Part shown: positions 18,050-27,012 of the stretch, one piece after another
Position numbering within the stretch: position 1 is the stretch's first letter
Layout: each line of letters starts with the position of its first letter
From: Sulfurimonas xiamenensis
GTDB taxonomy: Bacteria; Campylobacterota; Campylobacteria; Campylobacterales; Sulfurimonadaceae
Assembly: GCF_009258045.1 (NCBI RefSeq)
Contig: NZ_CP041166.1
Span: forward strand, 1,240,001 to 1,304,000
Reading direction: 5' to 3'
DNA length: 64,000 bases
Notes under the pieces: model-generated
The model's input: the letters and a program-made list of their open reading frames with translations, nothing else
Told to the model about the DNA's origin: nothing
Database searches by the model: none
Position numbers and translations under genes: made by a program

Positions 18050-18706
18050 ATGAAAATTTTATATCTTGAAGATGACATAAATTTATCGCAAACTGTTGAA
18101 GAGTTTCTTAAAGATGAGGGTTTTGATGTCGTTTGTGTATATGATGGAGAGGAGGCATTAGAGTCTATTTATACTGCAAGATTTGATCTGTTTCTTTTGG
18201 ATGTAAGTGTTCCGCAAATCGACGGATTTGAACTTTTAAAAGAGTTAAGGGAGGCAAATATTTTAACTCCTGCAATCTTTATAACCTCGTTAAACAGCAT
18301 AAAAGATCTCTCTTCTGGCTATGAGTGTGGCGCAGATGACTATGTTAAAAAACCATTTGCACTAAAAGAACTGCTTCTTAGAATCAATGCTCTGCTAAAA
18401 AGAGTATATAAAACACAGGAGCGGCTTATTAAGGTAACAGATGAGATAGATTTTAATATTTACTCAAATGAACTAATAAAAGAGGGTGAAAAAATAGCAC
18501 TTAATCAAAAAGAGCTGTTACTCTTAAAATTGCTTTTAAGATATAAAAACGAATGTGTTAATTTTGAAAATATATATCAAAATGTTTGGCAGTATAACGA
18601 AAGCCACAGCTATATGAGTCTTAGAACCTATATTAAAAATTTGCGAAAACATATAGGAAAAGAACACATACTAAGTATAAAAAACATTGGATACAAACTT
18701 GTATAG
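18050..18706 (+). CDS. OmpR-family response regulator
   Basis: A 218-residue two-domain regulator. The receiver domain (1-115) has LEDD at the acidic pocket, phosphoacceptor Asp in FLLDVSVPQIDGFELL, Thr/Ser in AIFITS and Lys in YVKKPF. The C-terminal winged helix (about 125-218) has NQKELLLLKLLLRYKN and a recognition region YMSLRTYIKNLRKHIG. It is paired with the kinase whose start it overlaps by 20 bases, and probably controls its own operon through the TTCACA repeats at 17424-17440. The signal is unknown. Confidence 0.92.
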   Translation: MKILYLEDDINLSQTVEEFLKDEGFDVVCVYDGEEALESIYTARFDLFLLDVSVPQIDGFELLKELREANILTPAIFITSLNSIKDLSSGYECGADDYVKKPFALKELLLRINALLKRVYKTQERLIKVTDEIDFNIYSNELIKEGEKIALNQKELLLLKLLLRYKNECVNFENIYQNVWQYNESHSYMSLRTYIKNLRKHIGKEHILSIKNIGYKLV

Positions 18707-19847
18707 TGGTGAAAAAAAAAGTATTCTTTATGTTTTGGGACTCTATCTAAGCTCCACACTTCTGCTTATTGCGACTCTTTTTACAAGTTACTATTTCTAT
18801 GAAAAAGATCAACTTATGCATGACGAAAAAGAAACTTTAAAAAAATATGCACTTAAGATTGAAGATAAGCTCTCCGCTCTTCATGAAGTAAACAATCATG
18901 ACTATAAATATCCAAGATTTGATGATTTTAAAAGTGCAATTTACGATATTGATAAAAATCTTATCTTTAGCACTTTTGATGATGATATTGAGGAGTTAGA
19001 GAATAAGTTTTTTATAAAAGACTCTAAATCTTATCTTATCACATCCCTGTCACCCTACTATATGGGGGCTGCATATATCGTTGTACAAAAAGAGACAAAA
19101 AACCTAGATATTTTAAACGCTTTAATTTATCTCGCAATTATTGTTGTTTTGATTACCATAATTACATCCTTTTTTCTTGTAAATTTGGTTTTAAAACCCA
19201 TAAGAGAAAACATAAAACTTCTTGATAACTTTATAAAAGATACAACACATGAGCTAAATACGCCCATAACAGCAATTTTAACAAATATAGAAACACTTGA
19301 TTCGACAAATTGTGATGAAAAAACACTTCGAAAATTAGATCGGATAAAGATTGCGTCTATGGGCATCTCAAATATATATCAAGATTTGGTCTATCTGCTT
19401 TTAAATCATAAAACATCAACTCAAAATATAGATTTAAATCTCTCTCAAATATTAGTTCAAAGAGTAAACTACTTTGCAAATATGGCAAATATGAAAAAAA
19501 TCAAGTTTGTTTTGGAGATAAAAGAGAATGTTCATTTTATCGCCGATAAACAAAAAATGGAGCGTTTAATCGACAATATTCTCTCAAATGCAATCAAATA
19601 CACAAGAAAGTCAACAGCAATAACTGTCACACTTAATGAATCAATGCTAAGTATTGAGGATGAGGGAAAAGGCATGAGCAAGGAAGAGATAGAGAAAATT
19701 TTCACAAGATATCTGAGGTTTGACAAATCTCAGGGCGGATTTGGAATAGGATACAGTATTATAAAATCAATTATTGATGAGTATAATATAAAAATAGACA
19801 TTAAGTCCAAACAGAACAAAGGAACAAAGGTGACTCTGACATGGTAA
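18687..19847 (+). CDS. Sensor histidine kinase
   Basis: A 386-residue membrane kinase. There are two membrane segments (about residues 12-35 and 145-170) around a periplasmic sensor domain of roughly 110 residues with no recognised fold. The His box DTTHELNTPITAILTNIE carries the phosphorylated His. N-box DNILSNAIKYTRKS, G1 SIEDEGKGMSKEE and G2 GGFGIGYSIIKSI complete the catalytic domain. The start used is TTG at 18687, with another TTG at 18699 possible; neither has a clear ribosome binding site, which fits coupling to the regulator gene. It overlaps the cytochrome gene by seven bases. Confidence 0.9.
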   Translation: MDTNLYSGEKKSILYVLGLYLSSTLLLIATLFTSYYFYEKDQLMHDEKETLKKYALKIEDKLSALHEVNNHDYKYPRFDDFKSAIYDIDKNLIFSTFDDDIEELENKFFIKDSKSYLITSLSPYYMGAAYIVVQKETKNLDILNALIYLAIIVVLITIITSFFLVNLVLKPIRENIKLLDNFIKDTTHELNTPITAILTNIETLDSTNCDEKTLRKLDRIKIASMGISNIYQDLVYLLLNHKTSTQNIDLNLSQILVQRVNYFANMANMKKIKFVLEIKENVHFIADKQKMERLIDNILSNAIKYTRKSTAITVTLNESMLSIEDEGKGMSKEEIEKIFTRYLRFDKSQGGFGIGYSIIKSIIDEYNIKIDIKSKQNKGTKVTLTW

Positions 19848-20167
19848 AAAAAATAGTTTTTTTTCTTCTCTTTTGCACTCTGTTAAACGCTTCCGAATTT
19901 GAGCAAAACTGTTTAAGCTGCCATGGGGAAGACTTTAAATTTAATATTATTATGAAAAAATATACTCTTAAATACAGCAGTGAAGAAAGAATCAAAAAAG
20001 CTATTTTTGAGTATCTTAAAGATCCCACTTACGATAAATCTATCCTGCCTCTTGAATATCTAAAAAAATTTGGTATAAAAAAGAAGAGTGAGCTTGATGA
20101 TAAGACGCTAAAAAAAATGATAGATATATATTATAATAAATTTAATCTCTCCTCTAAACTATACTAA
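19841..20167 (+). CDS. Small monoheme c-type cytochrome
   Basis: A 108-residue secreted protein with a signal peptide (MVKKIVFFLLFCTLLNA) and one heme attachment motif, CLSCH, at about residues 24-28. No obvious distal Met ligand follows in the usual place: the only later methionines are IIMKKY and KKMIDI, so the axial ligation is uncertain. It is translationally coupled to the sensor kinase and ends the operon. A heme protein beside a sensor suggests redox or gas sensing, or that the cytochrome is a regulated output. It converges with the MATE gene, overlapping by four bases. Confidence 0.78.
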   Translation: MVKKIVFFLLFCTLLNASEFEQNCLSCHGEDFKFNIIMKKYTLKYSSEERIKKAIFEYLKDPTYDKSILPLEYLKKFGIKKKSELDDKTLKKMIDIYYNKFNLSSKLY

Positions 20168-21477
20168 ACTTTGGTATCAAGCCAGGCTCTCTTTTTGTAA
20201 AGATAAACATAAATAAGCCCTTTTAAAAGAGTCTCTATATTCATAATTACAAAAATTGCAATGATTCCATAACCCATTTTATAGGCTATATAAGATGGAA
20301 TAACCCTAAAAACCCATAAAGAGAAAACATTGACTTTGAGCGTTGTTTTTGTGGCTCCTGCTCCTCTTAATGCTCCAGAGTAGACAAACATAATAGCAAG
20401 AGGAATCTGTGCAAGTCCCACTAATACAAGATAGTAGGAAGCCACTGCAATTGTCGCACTGTCTTTTGTAAAAAAACCAACCAAAAACTCCGGAAAAAGA
20501 ATGAGAAAAACGCCTACACTTCCCATAAAGACATAAGCGATTCGTCCGCTTATAACTCCCATATTGTAAGCTCGCTCTTTGTCATTTGCTCCTAAATTTT
20601 GTCCTACAAGAGCCATTGCAGCTATTGCAAAACCAAAACCGGGCATAAAAGCAATTCCCTCTATTCTAAGTCCTACCTGGTATCCCGCAAGTTCTGCTGT
20701 TCCATAAGCGGCGATAATTGCTACAAAAACCAAAAACGACATGCTTGAGATCCCGCGATCAAGTGCTGCACTCCACCCTATATGCCAAACCCTGATAAGA
20801 TCTTTTACTCTGATAATCGGAACGATATTTAACTTTGAGTGCGGATTTTTTATCAATATGTAATAAGCTGCTACATTAAAACAGTAGGAGATGATTGTTG
20901 CATATGCAGCTCCCTCTATTCCCATCGCATCAAAACCATAATGACCAAAGATAAAAACATAATTTAAAAAAGCGTTGATCGCTGTAGAGATAAGTTTGAT
21001 ATAGAGCGAATTTTTCGTATCTCCTGCAGCTGAGAGCGCATTGTAGAGAAGCGTATCTATAAAAATAACCACGATACCCAGTGATATTATCTTAAAATAG
21101 AGCGCACCCTGCTCTACGACATCCTCTTTTGCACCCATGAGTACATAGATATATTCGCTTCCCATATAACCGCCGATGGTTACAAAAATAGATAAAACAA
21201 CGGCAAAAATCGCAAGCGAATACAAAAGCGCCGAAGCTCTTCTTTTTCTTCCCTGCCCGATAAAACGCGATATTAGTGCATTTCCTCCTACAACATATAG
21301 AGTCATAAGCACATTTATCACCATCATAAACTGCATACTCATCCCAACAGCGGCAAGTGCAGAAACACTTACCATACCTATCATAAGCATATCTACAAGG
21401 ATTTGAAGAATATCTACGAGATGTTTGAGTGCTGCGGGAATTGCAATAGAAAATACCTTCCGCGTATCGCGAGAAAT
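20164..21477 (-). CDS. MATE family efflux transporter (ATT start proposed)
   Basis: A polytopic exporter of the MATE/NorM family, which expels drugs or metabolites with Na+ or H+. Seen are VSALAAVGMSMQFMMVINVL, GGNALISRFIGQG, the mid-protein GYQVGLRIEGIAFMPGFGFA and MALVGQNLGA. The first internal ATG (21390) would cut off half of the first membrane helix. The frame continues upstream through KVFSIAIPAALKHLVDILQI, which is the missing N-terminus, and has no ATG, GTG or TTG. ATT at 21477-21475 overlaps the TAA of the upstream gene in the form TAATT, parallel to the common TAATG coupling. With it the protein has 437 residues, normal for the family. Confidence 0.85.
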   Translation of the reverse strand: MSRDTRKVFSIAIPAALKHLVDILQILVDMLMIGMVSVSALAAVGMSMQFMMVINVLMTLYVVGGNALISRFIGQGRKRRASALLYSLAIFAVVLSIFVTIGGYMGSEYIYVLMGAKEDVVEQGALYFKIISLGIVVIFIDTLLYNALSAAGDTKNSLYIKLISTAINAFLNYVFIFGHYGFDAMGIEGAAYATIISYCFNVAAYYILIKNPHSKLNIVPIIRVKDLIRVWHIGWSAALDRGISSMSFLVFVAIIAAYGTAELAGYQVGLRIEGIAFMPGFGFAIAAMALVGQNLGANDKERAYNMGVISGRIAYVFMGSVGVFLILFPEFLVGFFTKDSATIAVASYYLVLVGLAQIPLAIMFVYSGALRGAGATKTTLKVNVFSLWVFRVIPSYIAYKMGYGIIAIFVIMNIETLLKGLIYVYLYKKRAWLDTKV

Positions 21478-21758
21478 TAGTTTTGAAATAATTGTGATAC
21501 CTCTTGCATAACTGACATCAGCTCATCTTTTGTCTCAAACTCCAAAGTCATTCTATCTTTCACCTCTTTATGTACAGGTGTAAAATCAAAAACCAAAACA
21601 AAAGATTTTATTTTTACTTTATCGCCGTAGAGCTCCACCCACTCCAGACTCATTTCAGCAATTTCGCCATTTAAATCAACAACAACTGCAGGATAAAGCC
21701 GCGTAATCCTGCCAAGATCTATATCACCTATTTTTGACTTATATATCATATTTTTCAT
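21477..21758 (-). CDS. Conserved hypothetical protein upstream of MATE gene
   Basis: A 93-residue soluble protein rich in beta strands: LGRITRLYPAVVVDLNGEIA, then MSLEWVELYGDKVKIKSFVL and VFDFTPVHKEVKDRMTLEF. It has no signal peptide or membrane segment, and I recognise no family. The TTT/TAA end runs straight into the MATE gene, so the two are probably made together. ATG at 21758 is used; a second ATG three codons in is possible. Confidence 0.65.
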   Translation of the reverse strand: MKNMIYKSKIGDIDLGRITRLYPAVVVDLNGEIAEMSLEWVELYGDKVKIKSFVLVFDFTPVHKEVKDRMTLEFETKDELMSVMQEVSQLFQN

Positions 21759-21820
21759 ACAAAAACTTTTTAACTCTTATTTTTTCGTATATTAGCTAAT
21801 GATGGTTGATATTTGGCTTT

Positions 21821-22684
21821 TTAACTGCTTCTTATTTTATTCTTAAGAATGTGAAATATTTTCACAACAAACAAAACAACAACCCCTATAATTAAACCGA
21901 TAAAAAGATCATTGGTTAAAGCAGGAAGTGCTTCTATATAGTAGTCGTGAAAAAACTCTATCTTATGAGAAAGTATTCCACCGCCTACCAAAATCATCGC
22001 AAAAGTTCCGACAAATGCGAGAGTTTTTATAAGCTTTGGCATAGCGCCAATTAGAAAATTGCCGCTTTGAATACGCTTTTTTTCTATTAACCAAAAGCCG
22101 ACATTGTCCATTCTCACAATCATTGCAACTAATCCGTAAACTCCAAAAGTAGCTATTAACGCCACAATAACGGTTGAGGAGACTTGAACCAAAAACGGTT
22201 TGTCGGATACCGCAGCAAGAGCAATAACCACAATCTCTATTGAGAGTATAAAATCCGTAAGCACAGCTGACTTTATCTTCTCCTTTTCTATCTCCAAGAT
22301 GTTCTCTTCTGTTGAGTTTAAAAGCTCCTCATTTTTAACTTCCTCTTCTTTATGAAACAGATATTCTTCTATTTTCTCAACTCCTTCATAAAGAAGAAAA
22401 AGCGCTCCAAAAACAAGAATAATCGTGATTAAAAAAGGGGCAAAAGCGGTTAAAGCAAAGGCTACAGGCAAGATGATGGCCTTGTTTTTCAAAGAGCCTT
22501 TTGTAATCGCCCAGATAACTTTTAACTCTCTTGATTGATCAAACCCAGTAGCCTTTTGTGCATTGACCGCCAAATCATCCCCGAGAATTGCAGCCGTCTT
22601 TTGCGTAGCCATTTTACTTGCAACTGCCACATCATCCGCAAGCATCGCGATATCGTCTAAAAGTAAAAAAATTCCTGATGCCAT
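21821..22684 (-). CDS. DUF808 family membrane protein (YedI-like)
   Basis: A 287-residue membrane protein of the DUF808/YedI family. It starts with the diagnostic MASGIFLLLDDIAMLADDVA, then KTAAILGDDLAVNAQKATGF. About six membrane segments follow, including AIILPVAFALTAFAPFLI, IIVLALAA-type helices in the middle, and FIGLIIGVVVLFVVKIF near the end. The family is widespread and has no assigned biochemical function. It starts four bases after the MFS gene and is probably co-transcribed with it. Confidence 0.85.
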   Translation of the reverse strand: MASGIFLLLDDIAMLADDVAVASKMATQKTAAILGDDLAVNAQKATGFDQSRELKVIWAITKGSLKNKAIILPVAFALTAFAPFLITIILVFGALFLLYEGVEKIEEYLFHKEEEVKNEELLNSTEENILEIEKEKIKSAVLTDFILSIEIVVIALAAVSDKPFLVQVSSTVIVALIATFGVYGLVAMIVRMDNVGFWLIEKKRIQSGNFLIGAMPKLIKTLAFVGTFAMILVGGGILSHKIEFFHDYYIEALPALTNDLFIGLIIGVVVLFVVKIFHILKNKIRSS

Positions 22685-22688
22685 CTCT

Positions 22689-23894
22689 CTATCCTACCTC
22701 TTTAATATTTTGAGTACTAAGCACCCATTTAAAATAAATTGCACCGACAACAAATCCAAATCCTATAAGGAGTGTTATAAACTCCAAAGAGAAACCCTTT
22801 GTTGCCAAAAAACCTATCATAAAAGATGTAATTGTAGCCGATGTTAAAAACAACATATCGTTATATGCTACGATTCGTCCGTAATATTTCTTCTCTATAT
22901 TTTTTTGCAAAAGCGTGTATGTGTAGGACCACAGAGTTGTGGTAAAAAAACCCACGATGACACTTGCAAAGAGCGACATGTAAAAATCCTTCATAAGATA
23001 TGCCCAGAGCCAAATTGCAAATGCTTGAAAAATAAAAACATTTACCAACCTTTTGTTGTTTATCCAGTTTCCAAGAATAACGGGCCCAATAACAAGACCG
23101 ACTGCTCTTGAAGCGTGCAAAAGCCCAAGAGCAAGTGATGTTGCGATGATGGAGGCATAATATTTATCTACCATAAGCGCCACCAACGCATCAAAAGCGG
23201 TAAGTCCCACAAAAGAGTGCATCAGCATCAAATGGACGGCGTGTGGATTTCTCTTAAAGTATCTGAAACTATCACGCATCATCTCTTTTAAACTCTCTTT
23301 GCTCTTTATAAACTCCACTTCAATGCGGAGCTTGTAAAGCAGGAAAAAAGCAACGACAAACATCATAGCATCAAGGATAAAAGCCACCTTTACACCAAGC
23401 CAAAAAACAACAAAACCGCTGATTGCCATGCCCAAAGTGTAAGAGAGCGACCAGATAATAGAGTGAAGCTCGTTTGCTTTTTGAAGCTTCTCTCCTCCGA
23501 GCAGTTTTGGCAGAAGCGACATCTCTGTTGTGAAGTAAAAACTAGCCGCCGCCATCTTTAAAAACACAAGAGTATAAAGAAGCCACAGATCAGAGAGTTC
23601 ATTTACAAAAACCAAAAAAAGAGTAGCAAAAATCTCAACTGCTATCAATATCAGCATAAGCTTTTTTGGTTTCATACTGTCAATTATTGAACCTGAAAAT
23701 GGTGCTTGTATGATTCCAGAGAGAAAATGCAGCATTGCCGTAAACGCTACAACTTCAGGGGAAACCTGCATATGCAAAAGAAGCGTATAGATAGCAACAT
23801 TGCTAAACCAAGCCCCAAAATAGGCGATAAGCTGTATGGCAGAGAGTCTTCTAAGTGTGGGTTCTGACTTAAGTAATTGGATGTATTGATTCAT
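22689..23894 (-). CDS. MFS transporter
   Basis: A 401-residue protein with about twelve membrane helices. The signature region after helix 2 is QAPFSGSIIDSMKPKKLMLI, the common DRxGRR-like loop in variant form. A long central cytoplasmic loop contains SKESLKEMMRDSFRYFKRNP, typical of the MFS_3/enterobactin-exporter-like group. The substrate is unknown; this branch often exports siderophores or drugs. It is divergent from argG and followed at four bases by the DUF808 gene. Confidence 0.85.
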   Translation of the reverse strand: MNQYIQLLKSEPTLRRLSAIQLIAYFGAWFSNVAIYTLLLHMQVSPEVVAFTAMLHFLSGIIQAPFSGSIIDSMKPKKLMLILIAVEIFATLFLVFVNELSDLWLLYTLVFLKMAAASFYFTTEMSLLPKLLGGEKLQKANELHSIIWSLSYTLGMAISGFVVFWLGVKVAFILDAMMFVVAFFLLYKLRIEVEFIKSKESLKEMMRDSFRYFKRNPHAVHLMLMHSFVGLTAFDALVALMVDKYYASIIATSLALGLLHASRAVGLVIGPVILGNWINNKRLVNVFIFQAFAIWLWAYLMKDFYMSLFASVIVGFFTTTLWSYTYTLLQKNIEKKYYGRIVAYNDMLFLTSATITSFMIGFLATKGFSLEFITLLIGFGFVVGAIYFKWVLSTQNIKEVG

Positions 23895-23997
23895 AAATGC
23901 AAGATTATCATAAATTTTTTACTTCTAAACTTAACGCTTCAGTCATATTTGTTTTTTTTATTTTCAATAATTCCACTAACCGTTCTTTAATATTTTT

Positions 23998-24003
23998 TAT
24001 AGT
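23998..24003 (+). promoter_or_regulatory. Putative -10 element of argG
   Basis: TATAGT, about 40 bases before the argG ATG, in a T-rich context usual for Campylobacterota promoters, which often lack a clear -35. GGGGG at about 24029-24033 is the nearest purine run to the start codon and probably serves as ribosome binding site. Confidence 0.4.
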
Positions 24004-24042
24004 AAACTCGCGGTAATTATTTTGCTCACGGGGGTTTTTTAA

Positions 24043-25257
24043 ATGAAAAAAGAAGTTAAAAAAGTAGTCTTAGCATATTCCGGCGGACTTGATACAAGTG
24101 TTATTTTAAAATGGTTACAAGATGAATATAATTGTGAGGTTGTTACTTTCACTGCTGATATAGGACAAGGCGAAGAGGTTGAACCTGCACGCGCAAAAGC
24201 CCTCTCACTAGGTATTAAACCTGAAAATATTTTCATTGAAGATTTAAGAGAAGAGTTTGTAAAAGATTATGTTTTTCCTATGTTTAGAGCAAATGCTATT
24301 TATGAAGGCGAATATCTTTTAGGAACTTCTATTGCAAGACCTCTTATCGCAAAAAGACAAGTAGAGATTGCTCATCTTACGGGAGCTGACGGTGTTAGCC
24401 ACGGAGCTACTGGAAAAGGAAACGATCAGGTAAGATTTGAAATGGGCTATCTTGGAAAAGACTCCACTTTGACTATTATAGCTCCATGGAGAGAGTGGGA
24501 TCTGAACTCAAGAGAGAAACTTTTAGCATATGCTGAAACTCACGGTATAAAAATAGAGAAAAAAGGTAAAAAATCTCCTTACTCTATGGATGCAAATCTG
24601 CTTCACATCTCTTATGAAGGCGGTATTTTAGAAGACCCGAATGCAGAGCCAGAAGATAGCATGTGGCTGTGGACGACAAAACCCGAAGATGCTCCCGATA
24701 CTCCTGAATATATAGAAATCGGCTACAAAAACGGCGACCCTGTTTCGTTGAACGGTGAAGAGTTAAGTCCTGCGACAATGCTCGCTACTTTAAACAAACT
24801 AGCAGGTAAACACGGTATCGGTCGTGTAGATATCGTTGAAAACAGATTTGTAGGTATGAAAAGCCGCGGATGCTATGAGACTCCGGGTGGGACTATTATG
24901 CTAAAAGCGCACCGTGCTATCGAATCTATCACACTTGACCGTGAAGAAGCGCATCTAAAAGATGAATTAATGCCTAAATATGCGAAACTTATCTATAACG
25001 GTTTTTGGTTTGCTCCTGAGCGTGAAATGCTTCAAGCTGCAATTGACAAAACTCAAGAAAATGTAGAGGGAAGCGTAAGACTGAAACTCTACAAAGGAAA
25101 TATTACGGTTGTAGGACGCTCATCTGAGAGTTCACTCTTTAACCCAGAGTACTGTACATTTGAAGAGGATGCGGTATATGATCAAAAAGATGCTGCCGGA
25201 TTTATCAAATTAAATGCTCTTCGTTTTATTATTGAGGGCAAAGCAAGAAAAAAATAG
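24043..25257 (+). CDS. argG: Argininosuccinate synthase
   Basis: ArgG joins citrulline and aspartate with ATP in arginine synthesis. The 404-residue protein has the PP-loop [15 protein letters not shown], then [18 protein letters not shown], the substrate loop [14 protein letters not shown] and [15 protein letters not shown]. Length and order are standard for the type I enzyme. It is preceded by its own promoter and followed after 17 bases by the thioredoxin-reductase-like gene, with which it may share a transcript. Confidence 0.97.
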   Translation: MKKEVKKVVLAYSGGLDTSVILKWLQDEYNCEVVTFTADIGQGEEVEPARAKALSLGIKPENIFIEDLREEFVKDYVFPMFRANAIYEGEYLLGTSIARPLIAKRQVEIAHLTGADGVSHGATGKGNDQVRFEMGYLGKDSTLTIIAPWREWDLNSREKLLAYAETHGIKIEKKGKKSPYSMDANLLHISYEGGILEDPNAEPEDSMWLWTTKPEDAPDTPEYIEIGYKNGDPVSLNGEELSPATMLATLNKLAGKHGIGRVDIVENRFVGMKSRGCYETPGGTIMLKAHRAIESITLDREEAHLKDELMPKYAKLIYNGFWFAPEREMLQAAIDKTQENVEGSVRLKLYKGNITVVGRSSESSLFNPEYCTFEEDAVYDQKDAAGFIKLNALRFIIEGKARKK

Positions 25258-25274
25258 ATACTCAAGGAAACAGT

Positions 25275-26012
25275 ATGAGCATAATCAAGATAGATATAAA
25301 CTCAGATGAGTTTCAAACCGAATTAGAAAAAACAGTAAAATTTACTGACAAAGTAATCGAACAGTTCAACTGGGTATATAATCCTCAAGCCGAAGTAAAT
25401 GAGGGCGTACAGATGGGTCTTGCCAGAAATAAGATGATGTATGGCAAGCGCTTCTGCCCATGCTTTATGGTTGAGGAGGTTGAGGGAAAACCAAAAAGCG
25501 TTGATGACAGAATCTGTCCATGCAAACCTGCAATAGAAAAAGAGATGCCTGAGGATGGTGTATGTCACTGTGGAATCTACTGTACACCTGAATATGCTGA
25601 GAAAAAAAGAGCAGAGATGGGGATGGAAGAAGCAATTCATACTCACTCACGCGGTTTAACAAAAGATGAAGCTGAAACTTTGTTGACCCAAAGAGAGCTA
25701 GACGGCGATGAACTGGCATCTCTTGTAGAAGCAAGAGAGCTTGGCATGGTGAAATTTAAGCTTGTAGATGTTCGTGAGCATATGGAGTGGCAGATGGGTC
25801 ACATAAAAGATGCTGACAAATTGGTTCCTACAAGCAGTTTTTTTGCAGCCCTTGATGATGCAAAATTAAACAAAGATGAAAATATTATTCTTTATTGCCA
25901 TGTTGGAAGCCGCAGTGCTCACTGTGCAAGAATTTTAACAGATATGGGATATAAAAAAATTGGAAATCTGACTTATGGAATCGTCTCTTACGGCGGCGAA
26001 ATAGAGAGATAA
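25275..26012 (+). CDS. Ferredoxin-thioredoxin reductase-like domain fused to rhodanese
   Basis: A 245-residue two-domain protein. Residues 1-125 resemble the catalytic subunit of ferredoxin-thioredoxin reductase. The cysteine motifs are RFCPCFM, RICPCKP and CHCGIYC, which in that family hold a [4Fe-4S] cluster and the redox-active pair. Residues 130-245 are a rhodanese domain: [19 protein letters not shown] and active-site Cys in [16 protein letters not shown]. The combination suggests transfer of electrons or sulfur, such as persulfide reduction or delivery for Fe-S or thio-modification (inference). It sits between argG and rplI with no functional partner nearby. Confidence 0.85.
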   Translation: MSIIKIDINSDEFQTELEKTVKFTDKVIEQFNWVYNPQAEVNEGVQMGLARNKMMYGKRFCPCFMVEEVEGKPKSVDDRICPCKPAIEKEMPEDGVCHCGIYCTPEYAEKKRAEMGMEEAIHTHSRGLTKDEAETLLTQRELDGDELASLVEARELGMVKFKLVDVREHMEWQMGHIKDADKLVPTSSFFAALDDAKLNKDENIILYCHVGSRSAHCARILTDMGYKKIGNLTYGIVSYGGEIER

Positions 26013-26020
26013 GGAAAAAA

Positions 26021-26467
26021 ATGAAAGTATTATTGATTAAAGATGTAAAGAGTTTAGGCAAAGCAGGCGAAGTTAAAGAGGTAAAAGATGGCTACGGTCA
26101 AAACTTTTTAATAAAAAAAGGGTTTGCAAAACATGCAACTGCTGAAATTTTGGCAGAACATGAAGAGAATCAAAAAAGAGCAGCACAAGAGCTGGCAGAT
26201 GAAATTGCATCTTTAAAAGATTTGGCAAAAAAACTTGACAAACTCGAAATAGTAATTACAAAAAATGTTGGACAAAACGGACATCTTTTTGGCTCTATCA
26301 CAAAAGATGAAGTTGCACAAGCTTTACTAGAACAGCACAATATAGAAATAGATAAAAAACATATCACGGACAAAGTTGCTATTAAAACAGTCGGCGAACA
26401 TGACTTAGACCTTAAACTGGGTCACGCTATCCATGCGACGCTGCATGTGGATGTTGTAGGCGAATAA
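26021..26467 (+). CDS. rplI: Ribosomal protein bL9
   Basis: A 148-residue large-subunit protein. The N-terminal RNA-binding domain has the signature [19 protein letters not shown] and [13 protein letters not shown] long connecting helix (about 45-75) leads to the C-terminal domain with [19 protein letters not shown]. The length is normal. It lies eight bases after the rhodanese-fusion gene and its stop shares a base with the hslV start, so translation is coupled. Confidence 0.97.
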   Translation: MKVLLIKDVKSLGKAGEVKEVKDGYGQNFLIKKGFAKHATAEILAEHEENQKRAAQELADEIASLKDLAKKLDKLEIVITKNVGQNGHLFGSITKDEVAQALLEQHNIEIDKKHITDKVAIKTVGEHDLDLKLGHAIHATLHVDVVGE

Positions 26468-27012
26468 TGTTTGATGCCACTACTATACTTGCATACAAAG
26501 GCAAGAATAAAGCAGTAATCGGCGGTGACGGTCAAGTCACTTTTGGAAACAGTGTTCTAAAAGGAAATGCAACAAAGATCCGCACGCTTCATAACGGCAA
26601 AATATTAGCTGGTTTTGCAGGAAGTACCGCTGATGCTTTTAATCTTTTTGACATGTTTGAAGATTTTTTAGAGGCAAAAAAAGGCGATATCCTAAAATCC
26701 GTCGTAGAGTTTTCCAAAGCTTGGAGAAAAGACAAAGTACTTCGCCGTCTTGAAGCTATGATGATTGTTTTAAACAATGAGCATATTTTCATACTAACAG
26801 GCAACGGAGATGTTGTTGAGCCCGAAGACGGCGAGATAGCATCCATTGGGAGCGGCGGAAACTTTGCCATATCTGCTGCGCGGGCCCTTAAAAAACATGC
26901 AGAAATGGATGAAGAAGATTTGGTAAGAGAGAGCCTTAGTATTGCGGCTGATTTATGTATCTACACAAACCATAATATAAAAACTCTTATCTTAGAGGGA
27001 GAAACGAAGTGA
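26467..27012 (+). CDS. hslV: ATP-dependent protease subunit HslV
   Basis: The proteolytic core of the HslUV complex, 181 residues. The catalytic N-terminal threonine is in ATTILAYKG, here after the short leader MFDA instead of a lone Met. [38 protein letters not shown] and [14 protein letters not shown] are the usual HslV motifs. It overlaps hslU by four bases, which matches equal synthesis of the two subunits. Confidence 0.96.
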   Translation: MFDATTILAYKGKNKAVIGGDGQVTFGNSVLKGNATKIRTLHNGKILAGFAGSTADAFNLFDMFEDFLEAKKGDILKSVVEFSKAWRKDKVLRRLEAMMIVLNNEHIFILTGNGDVVEPEDGEIASIGSGGNFAISAARALKKHAEMDEEDLVRESLSIAADLCIYTNHNIKTLILEGETK

